Below, in pieces: positions 29,176-37,964 of a DNA stretch of 64,000 bases. The first letter of the stretch is position 1; each line of letters starts with the position of its first letter. The notes under the pieces are model-generated. The model made no database searches. It was not told the origin of the DNA and was given only the letters and a program-made list of their open reading frames with translations. Source of the DNA: Alsobacter soli. Its GTDB lineage: Bacteria; Pseudomonadota; Alphaproteobacteria; Rhizobiales; Beijerinckiaceae. The translations under genes and the position numbers were made by a program. The stretch lies in the NCBI RefSeq assembly GCF_003004785.1, contig NZ_PVZS01000003.1:124001-188000 (forward strand), in the 5' to 3' direction.

Positions 29176-31839
29176 TTATGAGCGCTTTATAGACCGGCCG
29201 CGCCGCACAGCTTTCGCCCCAGGCAGCCTCTGGCGAAGGCTGAAAAAGCCTTCCCATGGATCGTTGGCCAAAAAATCCAGGCGTTGGCGCAGGTTGTCGA
29301 TCCGGAAATGATCCCCCCTGACGGCCTCTGACAATTCGGTCCAGGCCAGCGGAGTAGAGACAGGCGCCCCTGCCCTCGCCCGTGTCGAATAGGCCGCAAC
29401 CGCCGTCGCTCCTCGCCCGTTGCGCAGGTAGTCGACGAAGATCCGGCCCTTCCGCACCCGCTTGGCCATCGTGGACACGTAAAGAGACGGCGTGTCGCGC
29501 TCCATCGCCGCAACCAAGCGGCGGGTGTAGTCCTTGGCGGTTTCCCAATCCGCCGCGGGCTCGAGCGGCGCCACCACATGAAGGCCCTTGCCGCCGGACG
29601 TCTTGACGAAGCTCTCCAGGCCGTCATCGCCCAGCCGGCGCCGGATCTCGAGCGCGCCGTCGATCACCTGCCCCCAGGCGACGTCCTCGCCAGGGTCGAG
29701 ATCGAAGATGAGCCTGTCGGGCTTCTCGATGTCTTCGATGCTGGAGCCCCAGGGGTGGATTTCCAGCACGCCCGCCTGGACGAGGCCCATGAGCCCGCGC
29801 AGGTCCTCGATATAGGTCATGGGCTCGCTGTCGCCGACATCGACGGGATGGATGTCGGGCGATAGCCCCTCCCATCGATGCTTCTGAAAAAAGCATTGCT
29901 GCCCGACGCCGTTGGGGCAGCGCACCAGGCTGAGCGGCCGCCGGACGAAATGCGGCAGGGCCCAATCCGCGATGTCGGCGTAGAAGTCGGCCAGTCCCTG
30001 CTTGGTGACGCCCTGGTCCTCCCACAGGATGCGCTCGGGGTGGGTCAGCCGCACGCCTGCCAGCGCGGTGGCGTCGACCGGCTTCGGGTCCTCCCGTCCC
30101 GACCCGCCCTCGCGCACCACCTCGGTCGGCGGCTTGTCCTCCCGCAGCCCCTTGAAGGAGGACTGGCGGAGGAGCCCGTCGGTGGTCCAGCCCCGAAACT
30201 CGATCTCAGCCACAAAGCGCGGTTCGACCCAGCGAACGCCCTTGTCGCTTCCCTGCGGCGGCTTGCGCCCAAGCTGCGGCTTGTCGGACGCGATGGCCGA
30301 CAGGCCGGCGAAGAGGCTCTGGGATTCATCTCCGGAAAACCCCGTGCCCGAGCGCCCCGCATAAATGAGCTTGCCATCCTCGTAGTAGCCGAGCGTAAGC
30401 GAGCCGATCGAACGCTTGGCGGCGGTGGAGACGGTGTAGCCGATCACCACGAACTCCTGCCGGAGCACGCACTTGGCCTTGAGCCAATGGGAGCCGCGGT
30501 CCGGGACATAGGGCGCGTCCTTGCGCTTCGACACGACCCCTTCGAGCCCCAGCCGGCACGCATGGGTCAGCATGGAGCCCCCGTCGTGCTCGAAATGCGC
30601 GCTGTAGCGAAGGGGCGTGCCTTCCGGCAATCCGGCAAGGGCCGCCTCGAGCAGGCGCTTGCGCTCGATCTGCGGTGTCCTGGTGAGGTCGACGCCATCC
30701 AAGTACAAGACGTCGAAGACGTAATAGACCATGCGTTCCTGGCGTCCCGCCTTCAGGTCGGCCTGTAGGCCGCTGAAGCTCGGGACCCCATTTTCGCCCT
30801 CAGAGACGATTTCACCGTCCAGAAGCGCCGAACCGAGCGACAAGTTTTGGACGGCCTCCGCAATCCGGCCGAATCGCGCCGTCCAGTCCAGCCCCTTGCG
30901 GGTGAGCAATTGGACCCGGCCGCCATCCAGCCGCGCCTGCATGCGATAGCCGTCGTATTTGATCTCGTGAATCCATTCCGACCCGCTCGGAGGCTGCTCG
31001 ACCAGCGATGCCAGGCTAGGCTCCAGGAACAGGGGCAGAAGGCCCTTGCGGGCCTTGGGCGCCTTGGCGGGCTTGACCTCGGGGGGTGTAACCGACGCGG
31101 ATGACGCTCGGGCTTGTCGCGCCGCGTGATCGTCCCGGATGACGCCCTCGGCCGCGAGTTCCTCGTTCGTCTTCCCCGACAGGAAGGACCGGGTTTCCTC
31201 AAGGACGTCGGGTTCCTCTGGCGTCCGGGCGAACTCATCGTCGCCCTTCAGCAGGAGCCACTGCTCCTTCTTCTCGTGCGGGCGCGGCCGCATGCGGACG
31301 AGGTGCCATCGCCCCTTCAGGCGAGCCCCGTCCAGCGCGAAGTCGAGGCGCCCCTTGGCGAGCCCCTTGTGCGGATCGTTCTCGGGGAACCAAGTTCCGC
31401 GATCCCAGACGATCATGGTCCCGCCGCCATATTCACCCTGCGGAATGACGCCCTCGAACTCGAGATACTGCATGGGGTGATCTTCAGTGTGGACGGCGAG
31501 GCGCTTCTCGCCCGCCACCAGACTCGGGCCTCGGGTGACAGCCCAGCTCTTGAGGACGCCGTCGAGTTCGAGGCGGAGGTCGTAGTGCAGCCGGCGTGCC
31601 GCGTGCTTCTGGACCACGAACTGGAAACCTGGCCCTTCCTTGACCTTGGCGCCGGGCTCGGGCGTCCGGCTGAAGTCGCGCTTCTCGCGATAGATCCTGA
31701 GAGGATCCACGCCGTCGGGCTGCACCGTCTTTGCAGACTTGCCTCGTGCACCAGCGCGACCCGGCGATACCGGCCGCCGGCTAGCGGGCGCGGTCGCCTC
31801 GGCGGTTGTCCTGGATTTGGGCGCCTTTCTGGTGGCCAA
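29176..31839 (-). CDS. ligD: ATP-dependent DNA ligase LigD (PE-ligase-polymerase)
   Basis: This 887-aa enzyme seals double-strand breaks in bacterial end joining. Domains in order are: a 3'-phosphoesterase (residues ~50-200, with H79, H85, D87 in KHAARRLHYDLRLELDG), an ATP ligase (~270-570, adenylated K294 in EIKYDGYRM), and an AEP-family polymerase (~600-870, with LSLVRCPNG, FFQKH and catalytic LIFDLDPGED). The start codon is TTG at 31839, backed by GGGGAGG five bases upstream. The gene lies 15 bases after ku on the same strand, so the two partners are an operon. Confidence 0.95.
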   Translation of the reverse strand: MATRKAPKSRTTAEATAPASRRPVSPGRAGARGKSAKTVQPDGVDPLRIYREKRDFSRTPEPGAKVKEGPGFQFVVQKHAARRLHYDLRLELDGVLKSWAVTRGPSLVAGEKRLAVHTEDHPMQYLEFEGVIPQGEYGGGTMIVWDRGTWFPENDPHKGLAKGRLDFALDGARLKGRWHLVRMRPRPHEKKEQWLLLKGDDEFARTPEEPDVLEETRSFLSGKTNEELAAEGVIRDDHAARQARASSASVTPPEVKPAKAPKARKGLLPLFLEPSLASLVEQPPSGSEWIHEIKYDGYRMQARLDGGRVQLLTRKGLDWTARFGRIAEAVQNLSLGSALLDGEIVSEGENGVPSFSGLQADLKAGRQERMVYYVFDVLYLDGVDLTRTPQIERKRLLEAALAGLPEGTPLRYSAHFEHDGGSMLTHACRLGLEGVVSKRKDAPYVPDRGSHWLKAKCVLRQEFVVIGYTVSTAAKRSIGSLTLGYYEDGKLIYAGRSGTGFSGDESQSLFAGLSAIASDKPQLGRKPPQGSDKGVRWVEPRFVAEIEFRGWTTDGLLRQSSFKGLREDKPPTEVVREGGSGREDPKPVDATALAGVRLTHPERILWEDQGVTKQGLADFYADIADWALPHFVRRPLSLVRCPNGVGQQCFFQKHRWEGLSPDIHPVDVGDSEPMTYIEDLRGLMGLVQAGVLEIHPWGSSIEDIEKPDRLIFDLDPGEDVAWGQVIDGALEIRRRLGDDGLESFVKTSGGKGLHVVAPLEPAADWETAKDYTRRLVAAMERDTPSLYVSTMAKRVRKGRIFVDYLRNGRGATAVAAYSTRARAGAPVSTPLAWTELSEAVRGDHFRIDNLRQRLDFLANDPWEGFFSLRQRLPGAKAVRRGRSIKRS

Positions 31840-31854
31840 TCCGCCCTCCCCTGG

Positions 31855-32742
31855 TCAGCGTCGCGCCGCCGCTCGGCGCGGCGCCGCGGCTGACCGTCTT
31901 TTGGCGGGCGTTGCAGGCTTGCTGCCGCTCGGGGCGGGGCGGCGACGGGCCGAGGGCTTGTCCTCCTGCTGAAGGCTCATGCGCAAGGCCTCCAGGATGC
32001 CGGCGGGCTTCGTGGGCGCGGGCGCGTTCGGGGCTGCAGGGGCTTTGTGGCCGGCCTTCTTGGCTTCCAGCAGCGAACGAAGGGCTTCCTCGTAGCGATC
32101 ACGGAAAGCGGCGGGGTCGAAATGCCCCATCTTCCGCTCAACCAGCGCGTCGGCCACCTCGGCCAGGTCCTTGGCGACGGCGGAATCCTTCGGTAGGTCC
32201 GCGAAGGCGTCGTCGTCGTTTCGCACTTCATAGGGCCAGCGCAGGACTGTGGCCATGAGCCCGGCGTCCCGCGGCTCGAGCAGGACAATGTGCTCGCGCT
32301 GGTGCATGACGACCGTCGAGAGCGCCGCCAGCTTGCGGCGTGACATCGCCTCCCGGATCACCAGGAAAGCTTCCTGGGATGGCTTGTCGTCCGGTGCGAG
32401 AAAATACGGGCGATCGAAATAGAGGGGGTCGACTTCCGACCTGTCCACGAACCGATTGATCTCCATGACGTGGGTGGCCTCGATGCGGACATCCTCGAGT
32501 TCTTCCTCGGTGACCTCGACCATTTCGCCCTTCGCGACCTCGTACCCCTTGGCCTGATCCTCCTTCTCGACCTCCTGTCCCGTCTCCTCGTCGAAAAGGT
32601 GGATCCGGAGGCGGTTTCCCGTCTTGCGGTTGATGCGATGGAAGTGGACCGCCCGCGCCTCGGTCACCGCGGGATAGAGCGCCACTGCGCAATTCACGAG
32701 CGACAGCTTCAGGTATCCCTTCCAGACCGATCGTGGCGCCAT
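31855..32742 (-). CDS. ku: Ku protein of non-homologous end joining
   Basis: This 295-aa homodimeric ring protein binds DNA ends and recruits LigD. MAPRSVWKGYLKLSLVNCAV at the N-terminus and the beta-barrel motifs VHFHRINRKTGNRL and VDPLYFDRPYFLAPD are typical. The ATG at 32742 is preferred because AGGAG stands six bases before it. The C-terminal 50 residues are Pro/Ala/Lys/Arg-rich, a basic tail that in bacterial Ku contacts DNA and LigD. No EcfG consensus is seen upstream, although in other rhizobia this pair is stress-induced. Confidence 0.94.
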   Translation of the reverse strand: MAPRSVWKGYLKLSLVNCAVALYPAVTEARAVHFHRINRKTGNRLRIHLFDEETGQEVEKEDQAKGYEVAKGEMVEVTEEELEDVRIEATHVMEINRFVDRSEVDPLYFDRPYFLAPDDKPSQEAFLVIREAMSRRKLAALSTVVMHQREHIVLLEPRDAGLMATVLRWPYEVRNDDDAFADLPKDSAVAKDLAEVADALVERKMGHFDPAAFRDRYEEALRSLLEAKKAGHKAPAAPNAPAPTKPAGILEALRMSLQQEDKPSARRRPAPSGSKPATPAKRRSAAAPRRAAARR

Positions 32743-32919
32743 CCCGTTCTCCTGTGCCTGCATTGGCTTCGGCTCAGGCAGACAAGTTCCGGCGCCCGCG
32801 CGCGGTTCCGGGCGTGGGTGGCCGCGGGCGCCGTCGGGCGTCGCCGGTGATGTATGGTGGTCTTGAAATGCTTGCGCGACCGGCGAGTACGCGAGGCGCC
32901 AAGATCCGAGGCGGTGCGA

Positions 32920-33336
32920 ATGCCTAACCTGAACGCAGTGCTAGAAACGGCTCTCTATGTGGACGACCTGCCGCGCGCGCGAGCCTTCTACGAACAACAG
33001 CTCGGCCTCAAGCCGGTGTTCGCCGATGAAAGGCTGTGCGCGTTTGATGTCGGCGGCCGCAACATCCTGCTGCTTTTTCTGCGCGGGTCGACGACGAGCA
33101 CCGTCCATATGCCCGGCGGCACGATCCCGCCCCACGACGGCCATGGCCCGCTGCATGTCGCCTTCGCGATTGCGGCCGAGGAACTCCAGGCGTGGGAGGA
33201 CAAGCTTGCCTCGGAAGGCATTCCGATCGAAGGCCGGACCACTTGGCCACGCGGCGGCCAGAGCATCTACTTCCGAGATCCGGACCGTCACTTGCTCGAA
33301 CTCGCCACGCCTGGGTTGTGGCCTCTGGGAGCCTGA
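32920..33336 (+). CDS. VOC (glyoxalase/bleomycin-resistance) family protein
   Basis: A 138-aa single vicinal-oxygen-chelate domain protein. The fold signature runs ETALYVDDLPRARAFYEQQL, then HVAFAIAAEELQAWEDKL and YFRDPDRHLLELATPG, where the final Glu and His could bind metal. The ATG at 32920 gives normal length. Family members include glyoxalases, dioxygenases and thiol transferases; substrate cannot be told from sequence. It ends one base from the convergent small gene. Confidence 0.85.
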   Translation: MPNLNAVLETALYVDDLPRARAFYEQQLGLKPVFADERLCAFDVGGRNILLLFLRGSTTSTVHMPGGTIPPHDGHGPLHVAFAIAAEELQAWEDKLASEGIPIEGRTTWPRGGQSIYFRDPDRHLLELATPGLWPLGA

Positions 33337-33337
33337 C

Positions 33338-33589
33338 TTAGGCGCCGCTTTCGAGAATTTCGACCACTTTCCGCGTCTTGGGGTCGACCACCAGCACGCG
33401 GCTTTGCTCGATCACGATTCCGAAGGCGTTGTTGGGCTGCGCGATGATCTGGGCCGAGTCGGGCAGCACCGCCCCAACGCGAATCGCATGGTCGAGCGAA
33501 GCCGGCTCGGCCCTTACGGTCGGTGACTTGGCCAAGGCGGGGCTTTGCAGGGCGATCAAGGCGAACGGCAGGACAATGAGCAGGCGCAC
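33338..33589 (-). CDS. Small exported DUF1236-like protein
   Basis: An 83-aa protein with signal peptide (MRLLIVLPFALIALQSPALA). The mature part has the module IEQSRVLVVDPKTRKVVEIL, closely parallel to the end of the 138-aa DUF1236 protein at 28683-29099 (NNRTVLVDPHTRRVVQVVE). It lacks the glycine-rich segment. Function unknown. A one-mismatch EcfG promoter lies upstream. Confidence 0.8.
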   Translation of the reverse strand: MRLLIVLPFALIALQSPALAKSPTVRAEPASLDHAIRVGAVLPDSAQIIAQPNNAFGIVIEQSRVLVVDPKTRKVVEILESGA

Positions 33590-33614
33590 GATGAATTCTC
33601 CGGGTTGCCGGGAA

Positions 33615-33639
33615 AACGGCTGAAATCAGTCTCAGTTCT
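33615..33639 (-). promoter_or_regulatory. EcfG-like promoter (one mismatch) for the small DUF1236-like gene
   Basis: On the minus strand AGAAC (33639-33635), 16 bases, then CGTT (33618-33615). It differs from consensus only in the first base. The predicted leader to the ATG at 33589 is about 19 bases. Confidence 0.45.
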
Positions 33640-33680
33640 GGGCCGAGCGCGCTTTTTTCGTCGGCTTGATCGTTCTTTGA

Positions 33681-33722
33681 TGTGCGAACGCGCACACGGC
33701 GGCACCTGACGTTCAAACGTCA
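33681..33722. repeat. Two adjacent inverted repeats upstream of DUF3775 gene
   Basis: TGTGCG-AACG-CGCACA (33681-33696) is followed ten bases later by TGACGTT-CA-AACGTCA (33707-33722), the latter a perfect 16-base palindrome. They lie 107-148 bases before the DUF3775 start. The second has the shape of a dimeric-regulator operator. No regulator is encoded nearby. Confidence 0.5.
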
Positions 33723-33828
33723 CGGGCGGTCCTGCGCTAGGTTGAGCGGCTGCCTGCGAAACGGGGTGAAACGCAACCTTTCGGTCCGCACACGCGTCTT
33801 TCGGGACACGTCAGCAAGAGGCCCTCTC

Positions 33829-34242
33829 ATGGACATCGCTCTGGACAAAGTCTGCGCCCTCATCCGTCAGGCCAGGCAGTTCGACGTGAAGGAGCAAGGC
33901 GACAGCGACGCGGATTCGGGCTCCAATCCGACCGACGACCGCGCCTTCGACGTTCTGGAAGACGCGCCCGATGACCCGGTCGAGGGGGAGATTCGCGCCT
34001 TCATCTCAGGCCTGAACGAGGACGAGCGAGCGAACCTAGTGGCTCTCGTCTGGGTCGGCCGCGGCGACTACGGGCCTGATGAGTGGGACGACGCGGTCGC
34101 CTTGGCGCGGGAACGCCGCGACACGCCCACGGACGACTACCTGCTCGGCATTCCGAACCTTCCCGACCTGCTGGACGAGGGTCTGGCCGCCTTCGATCTC
34201 AGTTGCGTCGACGAGGATGTGGGTGGCCCTGCGGGCGTTTGA
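33829..34242 (+). CDS. DUF3775 family protein
   Basis: A 137-aa acidic cytoplasmic protein. The N-terminus MDIALDKVCALIRQARQFDVKE and the later LNEDERANLVALVWVGRGDY plus DYLLGIPNLPDLLDEGL are the DUF3775 signature. The ATG at 33829 is chosen for family fit; an in-frame extension to 33682 is Arg/Thr-rich and unlikely. AGAGG lies seven bases upstream. No function is assigned to the family. It precedes mazG by 63 bases on the same strand. Confidence 0.82.
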   Translation: MDIALDKVCALIRQARQFDVKEQGDSDADSGSNPTDDRAFDVLEDAPDDPVEGEIRAFISGLNEDERANLVALVWVGRGDYGPDEWDDAVALARERRDTPTDDYLLGIPNLPDLLDEGLAAFDLSCVDEDVGGPAGV

Positions 34243-34305
34243 GGCGCGCCATAGGGGACGGAAAGGAGTCGAGTCGCTAGATTGCGGGCAGTGAAAGGAC
34301 CGCCC

Positions 34306-35154
34306 GTGACCGACGACCTGCCCGCTTCTCTTCCACGCCCTTCGCAAGACATCGCCGAGCTCATCCGGATCATGGCGGCCCTGCGCACGCCGGGAACAGG
34401 CTGCCCCTGGGACCTGGAGCAAGACTTCGCGTCCATCGCCCCCTACACGATCGAAGAAGCCTACGAGGTCGCCGACGCGATCCAGCGGGGCGACCTCCTG
34501 GACTTGAAGGACGAACTCGGCGATCTCCTGCTCCAAGTTGTCTTCCACGCCCGCATGGCGCAGGAACAGGGCGCCTTCGACTTTGGCGGCGTCGTCGAGG
34601 CGATCACGAGCAAGATGATCCGTCGCCACCCCCACGTCTTCGGCGAGGCCCGTGACATGGCGCCGGAGGACGTCAAGAAGCTGTGGGGAGAGATCAAGGC
34701 CAGCGAGAAGGCCGAGCGGCTGCGGGCGCGCCAAGCCGCAGGCCGCGACCAGCAAGAACACGACGGCTTGCTGGACGGCATCCCGGCCTCATTGCCCGGC
34801 CTGACGCGGGCCGTGAAGTTGCAGGCCAAGGCCTCCACCGTTGGCTTCGACTGGAACGACGCCCGGCTGGTCCTGGCCAAGCTGCGAGAAGAGCTCGACG
34901 AGATCGAAGCCGAACTGAACGCCGGCGACCGGCAGGCTGTCGCCGCCGAACTCGGCGACATGTTGTTTGCGGTGGCCAACCTCGCCCGCCACCTCGACGT
35001 AGATCCCGAGGCGGCCCTGCGGGGCACGAACGCCAAATTTGAACGGCGTTTCCGCTTTATTGAGCGAGCGCTGGGGAAGCAGGGACGGTCGACGTCCGAC
35101 GCCAGCCTCGAAGACATGGATGCGCTTTGGAACGCGGCCAAGGCAGAAGAATGA
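34306..35154 (+). CDS. mazG: Nucleoside triphosphate pyrophosphohydrolase MazG
   Basis: This 282-aa enzyme hydrolyses (d)NTPs to NMP and PPi and can lower damaged nucleotides. The tandem MazG repeats are seen: CPWDLEQDFASIAPYTIEEAYE with DELGDLLLQVVFHA in the first, and KLREELDEIEAEL with AELGDMLFAVANLARHL in the second; the ExxE and ELGD residues are intact. The GTG at 34306 (VTDDLPASL) has AAAGGA six bases upstream; a TTG at 34282 is the alternative. It converges on hflX. Confidence 0.94.
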   Translation: MTDDLPASLPRPSQDIAELIRIMAALRTPGTGCPWDLEQDFASIAPYTIEEAYEVADAIQRGDLLDLKDELGDLLLQVVFHARMAQEQGAFDFGGVVEAITSKMIRRHPHVFGEARDMAPEDVKKLWGEIKASEKAERLRARQAAGRDQQEHDGLLDGIPASLPGLTRAVKLQAKASTVGFDWNDARLVLAKLREELDEIEAELNAGDRQAVAAELGDMLFAVANLARHLDVDPEAALRGTNAKFERRFRFIERALGKQGRSTSDASLEDMDALWNAAKAEE

Positions 35155-35175
35155 GCAGGCGGCCTGCGCCGGCTC

Positions 35176-36579
35176 CTATCGCATCCGCCGGGCGCCTGGA
35201 AACCGGCGCAACAGCCGAGGTTCCTTCTCGGGCGCGATCCGGGAAGCGATCAGCAACGCCCCGTCGCTGTCCTCACGGCGGTCGAGGACCTCGGTTTCCT
35301 GGTACAGCCAGTGCAGCCCAGCCCCGTCCGCCGGGTCGACCGAGACACGGAAGACCGGGCGGTCCTGGGCCAGGCGGCCTTCGATGGTCGTTTTGAGCTG
35401 GTCCATCCCGTCGCCGGTGAGGGCTGAGACGAGCACGGGGCGGCCCTCGGAAGCGCGATGGGCGACGACGCCCAGGAGCCGCGCCCGTTCATCGGCCGGC
35501 AACAGATCGGCCTTGTTCCAGACTTCGATGATGCGCTGATGGTCGTCGGGATTGATCCCGAGTTCGCGCAGGATTCCGATCACGTCGGCCGACTGCGCCT
35601 CGGTGTCGCCATGGGAGACATCCCGAACATGGAGGATCACGTCCGCCGCGATCACGTCCTCCAGCGTCGCCCTGAAAGCGGCCACCAGCATTGTCGGCAG
35701 GTCCGAGATGAACCCCACCGTGTCCGACAGGATCACCGGCGCGCCGTGCGGCAATTTCACGACGCGGGCAGTCGGATCCAGCGTAGCGAAGAGCATGTTC
35801 TCCGCCATGACGTCCGCCGTCGTGAGGCGATTGAACAGCGTTGACTTGCCCGCATTCGTGTACCCCACGAGGGCCACCACGGGGTACGGCACCTTTCGCC
35901 GGCTCTCGCGGTGAAGGGCGCGGGTGCGCTTGACGTTCTCGAGCTCTTTCTCGATGCGAACCATGCGATCGGTGATGATGCGCCGGTCCGCCTCGATCTG
36001 TGTCTCGCCGGGGCCGCCCAGGAAGCCGAAACCGCCGCGCTGTCGCTCAAGGTGCGTCCAGGACCGCACGAGCCGGCTTTTCTGATAAGCGAGATGAGCC
36101 AGTTCGACCTGCAGCCCGCCTTCGCGGGTACGCGCGCGCCGCCCGAAGATCTCAAGGATCAGCCCGGTGCGGTCGATGACCTTGCAGCCCCACGCCTTCT
36201 CGAGATTGCGCTGCTGAACCGGACTCAGCGCGCAGTCCATCATGACGAGGGTGATCTCCTCAGCCTTGACCAGCCCAGCGAGTTCCTCGACCTTGCCTTT
36301 GCCCAGATAAGTGGCCGGGCGGGGCGAAGCGATCGTCACCACCGTGCTGTGGACGACGTCCAGATCAATGGCGGCGGCAAGCCCGACGGCTTCCTCCAGC
36401 CGGGCTTGCGAGACGCGCAGATTGGGAGCGCCGCCGTCCTCGGAGGCAGCGACGCGGGCCTGCTGCCGGGCTGACGGATAAGGACCGACGACCAAGGTGC
36501 GGGTGCCGGAGGCGATCTCCTTCTCCGGCTCGACAGGGCCTTTGTTGAGGTTTTCGTGCGGCCCGGGAGAGTGCTTCAA
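35176..36579 (-). CDS. hflX: GTPase HflX
   Basis: This 467-aa ribosome-associated GTPase splits stalled or heat-damaged ribosomes. The N-terminal HflX domain has TYLGKGKVEELAGLVKAEEI and the family-specific RRARTREGGLQVELAHLAYQ and GGFGFLGGPGETQIEADRR. The G domain has VGYTNAGKSTLFNRL (G1), LSDTVGFISDLP (G3) and EVWNKADLL (G4). It starts at TTG 36579, one base after the hfq stop, with AAGGA five bases before. The hfq-hflX order is conserved across proteobacteria. Confidence 0.95.
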   Translation of the reverse strand: MKHSPGPHENLNKGPVEPEKEIASGTRTLVVGPYPSARQQARVAASEDGGAPNLRVSQARLEEAVGLAAAIDLDVVHSTVVTIASPRPATYLGKGKVEELAGLVKAEEITLVMMDCALSPVQQRNLEKAWGCKVIDRTGLILEIFGRRARTREGGLQVELAHLAYQKSRLVRSWTHLERQRGGFGFLGGPGETQIEADRRIITDRMVRIEKELENVKRTRALHRESRRKVPYPVVALVGYTNAGKSTLFNRLTTADVMAENMLFATLDPTARVVKLPHGAPVILSDTVGFISDLPTMLVAAFRATLEDVIAADVILHVRDVSHGDTEAQSADVIGILRELGINPDDHQRIIEVWNKADLLPADERARLLGVVAHRASEGRPVLVSALTGDGMDQLKTTIEGRLAQDRPVFRVSVDPADGAGLHWLYQETEVLDRREDSDGALLIASRIAPEKEPRLLRRFPGARRMR

Positions 36580-36580
36580 A

Positions 36581-36841
36581 TCAGTCCTTCATGGGGCTGG
36601 GGCCGCCCTCGTCCTGTTCGAAGAGCGAAACGGGGTGGCCCGGCATGATCGTCGAGATCGCGTGCTTGTACACGAGCTGGCTGTGGCCGTCGCGACGGAG
36701 CAACACGCAGAAATTGTCGAACCAAGTGACAACGCCCTGCAGCTTCACTCCGTTCACGAGAAAGATCGTCAATGGCACCTTGTTCTTGCGAACGTGGTTG
36801 AGAAAGGTGTCCTGCAGGTTCTGGTTCCGCTCCGCAGCCAT
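36581..36841 (-). CDS. hfq: RNA chaperone Hfq
   Basis: This 86-aa Sm-like protein forms hexamers that pair small RNAs with mRNA. Sm1 is [20 protein letters not shown] and Sm2 contains [12 protein letters not shown] with the YKHA motif that binds U-rich RNA. The C-terminal tail is short and acidic ([14 protein letters not shown]), typical of Alphaproteobacteria. AAGGGG lies nine bases before the ATG. It follows dat after a 170-base gap where its own promoter may lie. Confidence 0.97.
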   Translation of the reverse strand: MAAERNQNLQDTFLNHVRKNKVPLTIFLVNGVKLQGVVTWFDNFCVLLRRDGHSQLVYKHAISTIMPGHPVSLFEQDEGGPSPMKD

Positions 36842-37011
36842 GGTGTACTGCCCCTTTGTTGCTCACCAGCTCGCGAGGACGGGTCCGCTTTTCGGCTGGT
36901 GCGTTAACGTCTCGAAATCACCCAAACCAACGTGTCGACGGCTCGCGCGATGGAAATCGCAAAGCGTTCCACGAATAAAGGTAGCACGATTGCTGCGCGG
37001 AGCCAGCCTCA

Positions 37012-37890
37012 TCACAGCGCTGGCGTGACTACATGTGACATTTCCGTCACATCGTGTAGCGCGGCCCGAAGGGCCAGGGCGACCGGACCGGGCTTGCCGT
37101 CGCCCACGGGGGTTCCGTCGATGCGCACCACGGGAATCACGAGGCTGGACGCGGAGGTGATGAACGCCTCTGCCGCAGCCTTGGCCTCCTCCACCGTGAA
37201 GGCGCGCTCCTCCAGCCGCAGGTTGCGCCGGGCCAGCGCATCGATCACGCCCGCGCGCGTTACGCCGCGCAGGATCCGCCGATCGGCCTGGCGCGTCACG
37301 ATCGTGCCGTCATGGGTTACAATCCACGCATTGGTCGAGGCGCCCTCCAGCACCGTCCCGTCCGGGTCGACGAACCAGGCCTCCCTTGCGCCGGCCTCGC
37401 GGGCCTGCTGCTTCGCGAGCACGTTGGGAAGCAGCGCGACGGACTTGATGTCGGGCCTCGCCCAGCGGATCTCGGGTGTGGTGATGACGGCAGCCCCAGC
37501 CTGCGCCAGCTTCTCCCCCGCGCGGGGGTCCAGCGACTTCGCCGTGACCACGACCGCTGGAACCGGCGCCGGATCCGGAAAGGGATGGTCTCGGCGCGCC
37601 ACGCCGCGCGAGATCTGGACATAGACAAGGCCGTTGCGCACCCGGTTCCGGGCGACTGTTTCACGCATCACGGTCAGGAGAGCCTTCCGCCCCATCGGCG
37701 CAGCAATGCGCAGCTCTGAAAGAGATCTGTCCAGTCGGTCGAGGTGCCGCGTCTCATCCACGAGCCTGCCGCAAAATACCTCGCAGACCTCATAGACCCC
37801 GTCCGCGAACTGGTAGCCCCTGTCCTCCACATGAACCTTCGCGGAGCGATGCGGCACGTAACGGCCATTGACGTACGCGATGCGGCTCAT
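37012..37890 (-). CDS. dat: D-amino acid aminotransferase (class IV PLP enzyme)
   Basis: This 292-aa fold-type IV aminotransferase has the N-terminal VNGRYVPHRSAKVHVEDRGYQFADGVYE (split here) typical of D-alanine transaminases. The PLP Lys lies in DIKSVALLPNVLAKQ. The C-terminal part has EGASTNAWIV and ITRAGVIDALA-like GVTRAGVIDALA. Branched-chain aminotransferase or aminodeoxychorismate lyase are relatives but the family fit and position next to ntrX and hfq favour D-amino acid transaminase. GAGGAG lies eight bases upstream. Confidence 0.88.
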   Translation of the reverse strand: MSRIAYVNGRYVPHRSAKVHVEDRGYQFADGVYEVCEVFCGRLVDETRHLDRLDRSLSELRIAAPMGRKALLTVMRETVARNRVRNGLVYVQISRGVARRDHPFPDPAPVPAVVVTAKSLDPRAGEKLAQAGAAVITTPEIRWARPDIKSVALLPNVLAKQQAREAGAREAWFVDPDGTVLEGASTNAWIVTHDGTIVTRQADRRILRGVTRAGVIDALARRNLRLEERAFTVEEAKAAAEAFITSASSLVIPVVRIDGTPVGDGKPGPVALALRAALHDVTEMSHVVTPAL

Positions 37891-37964
37891 TCGCAGGGCT
37901 CCTCGAGGGGCGGGTCAGCAGCAACCGAGCCGCGGGGGTGCGACTCGGGCAAGTCTTGGATGTC

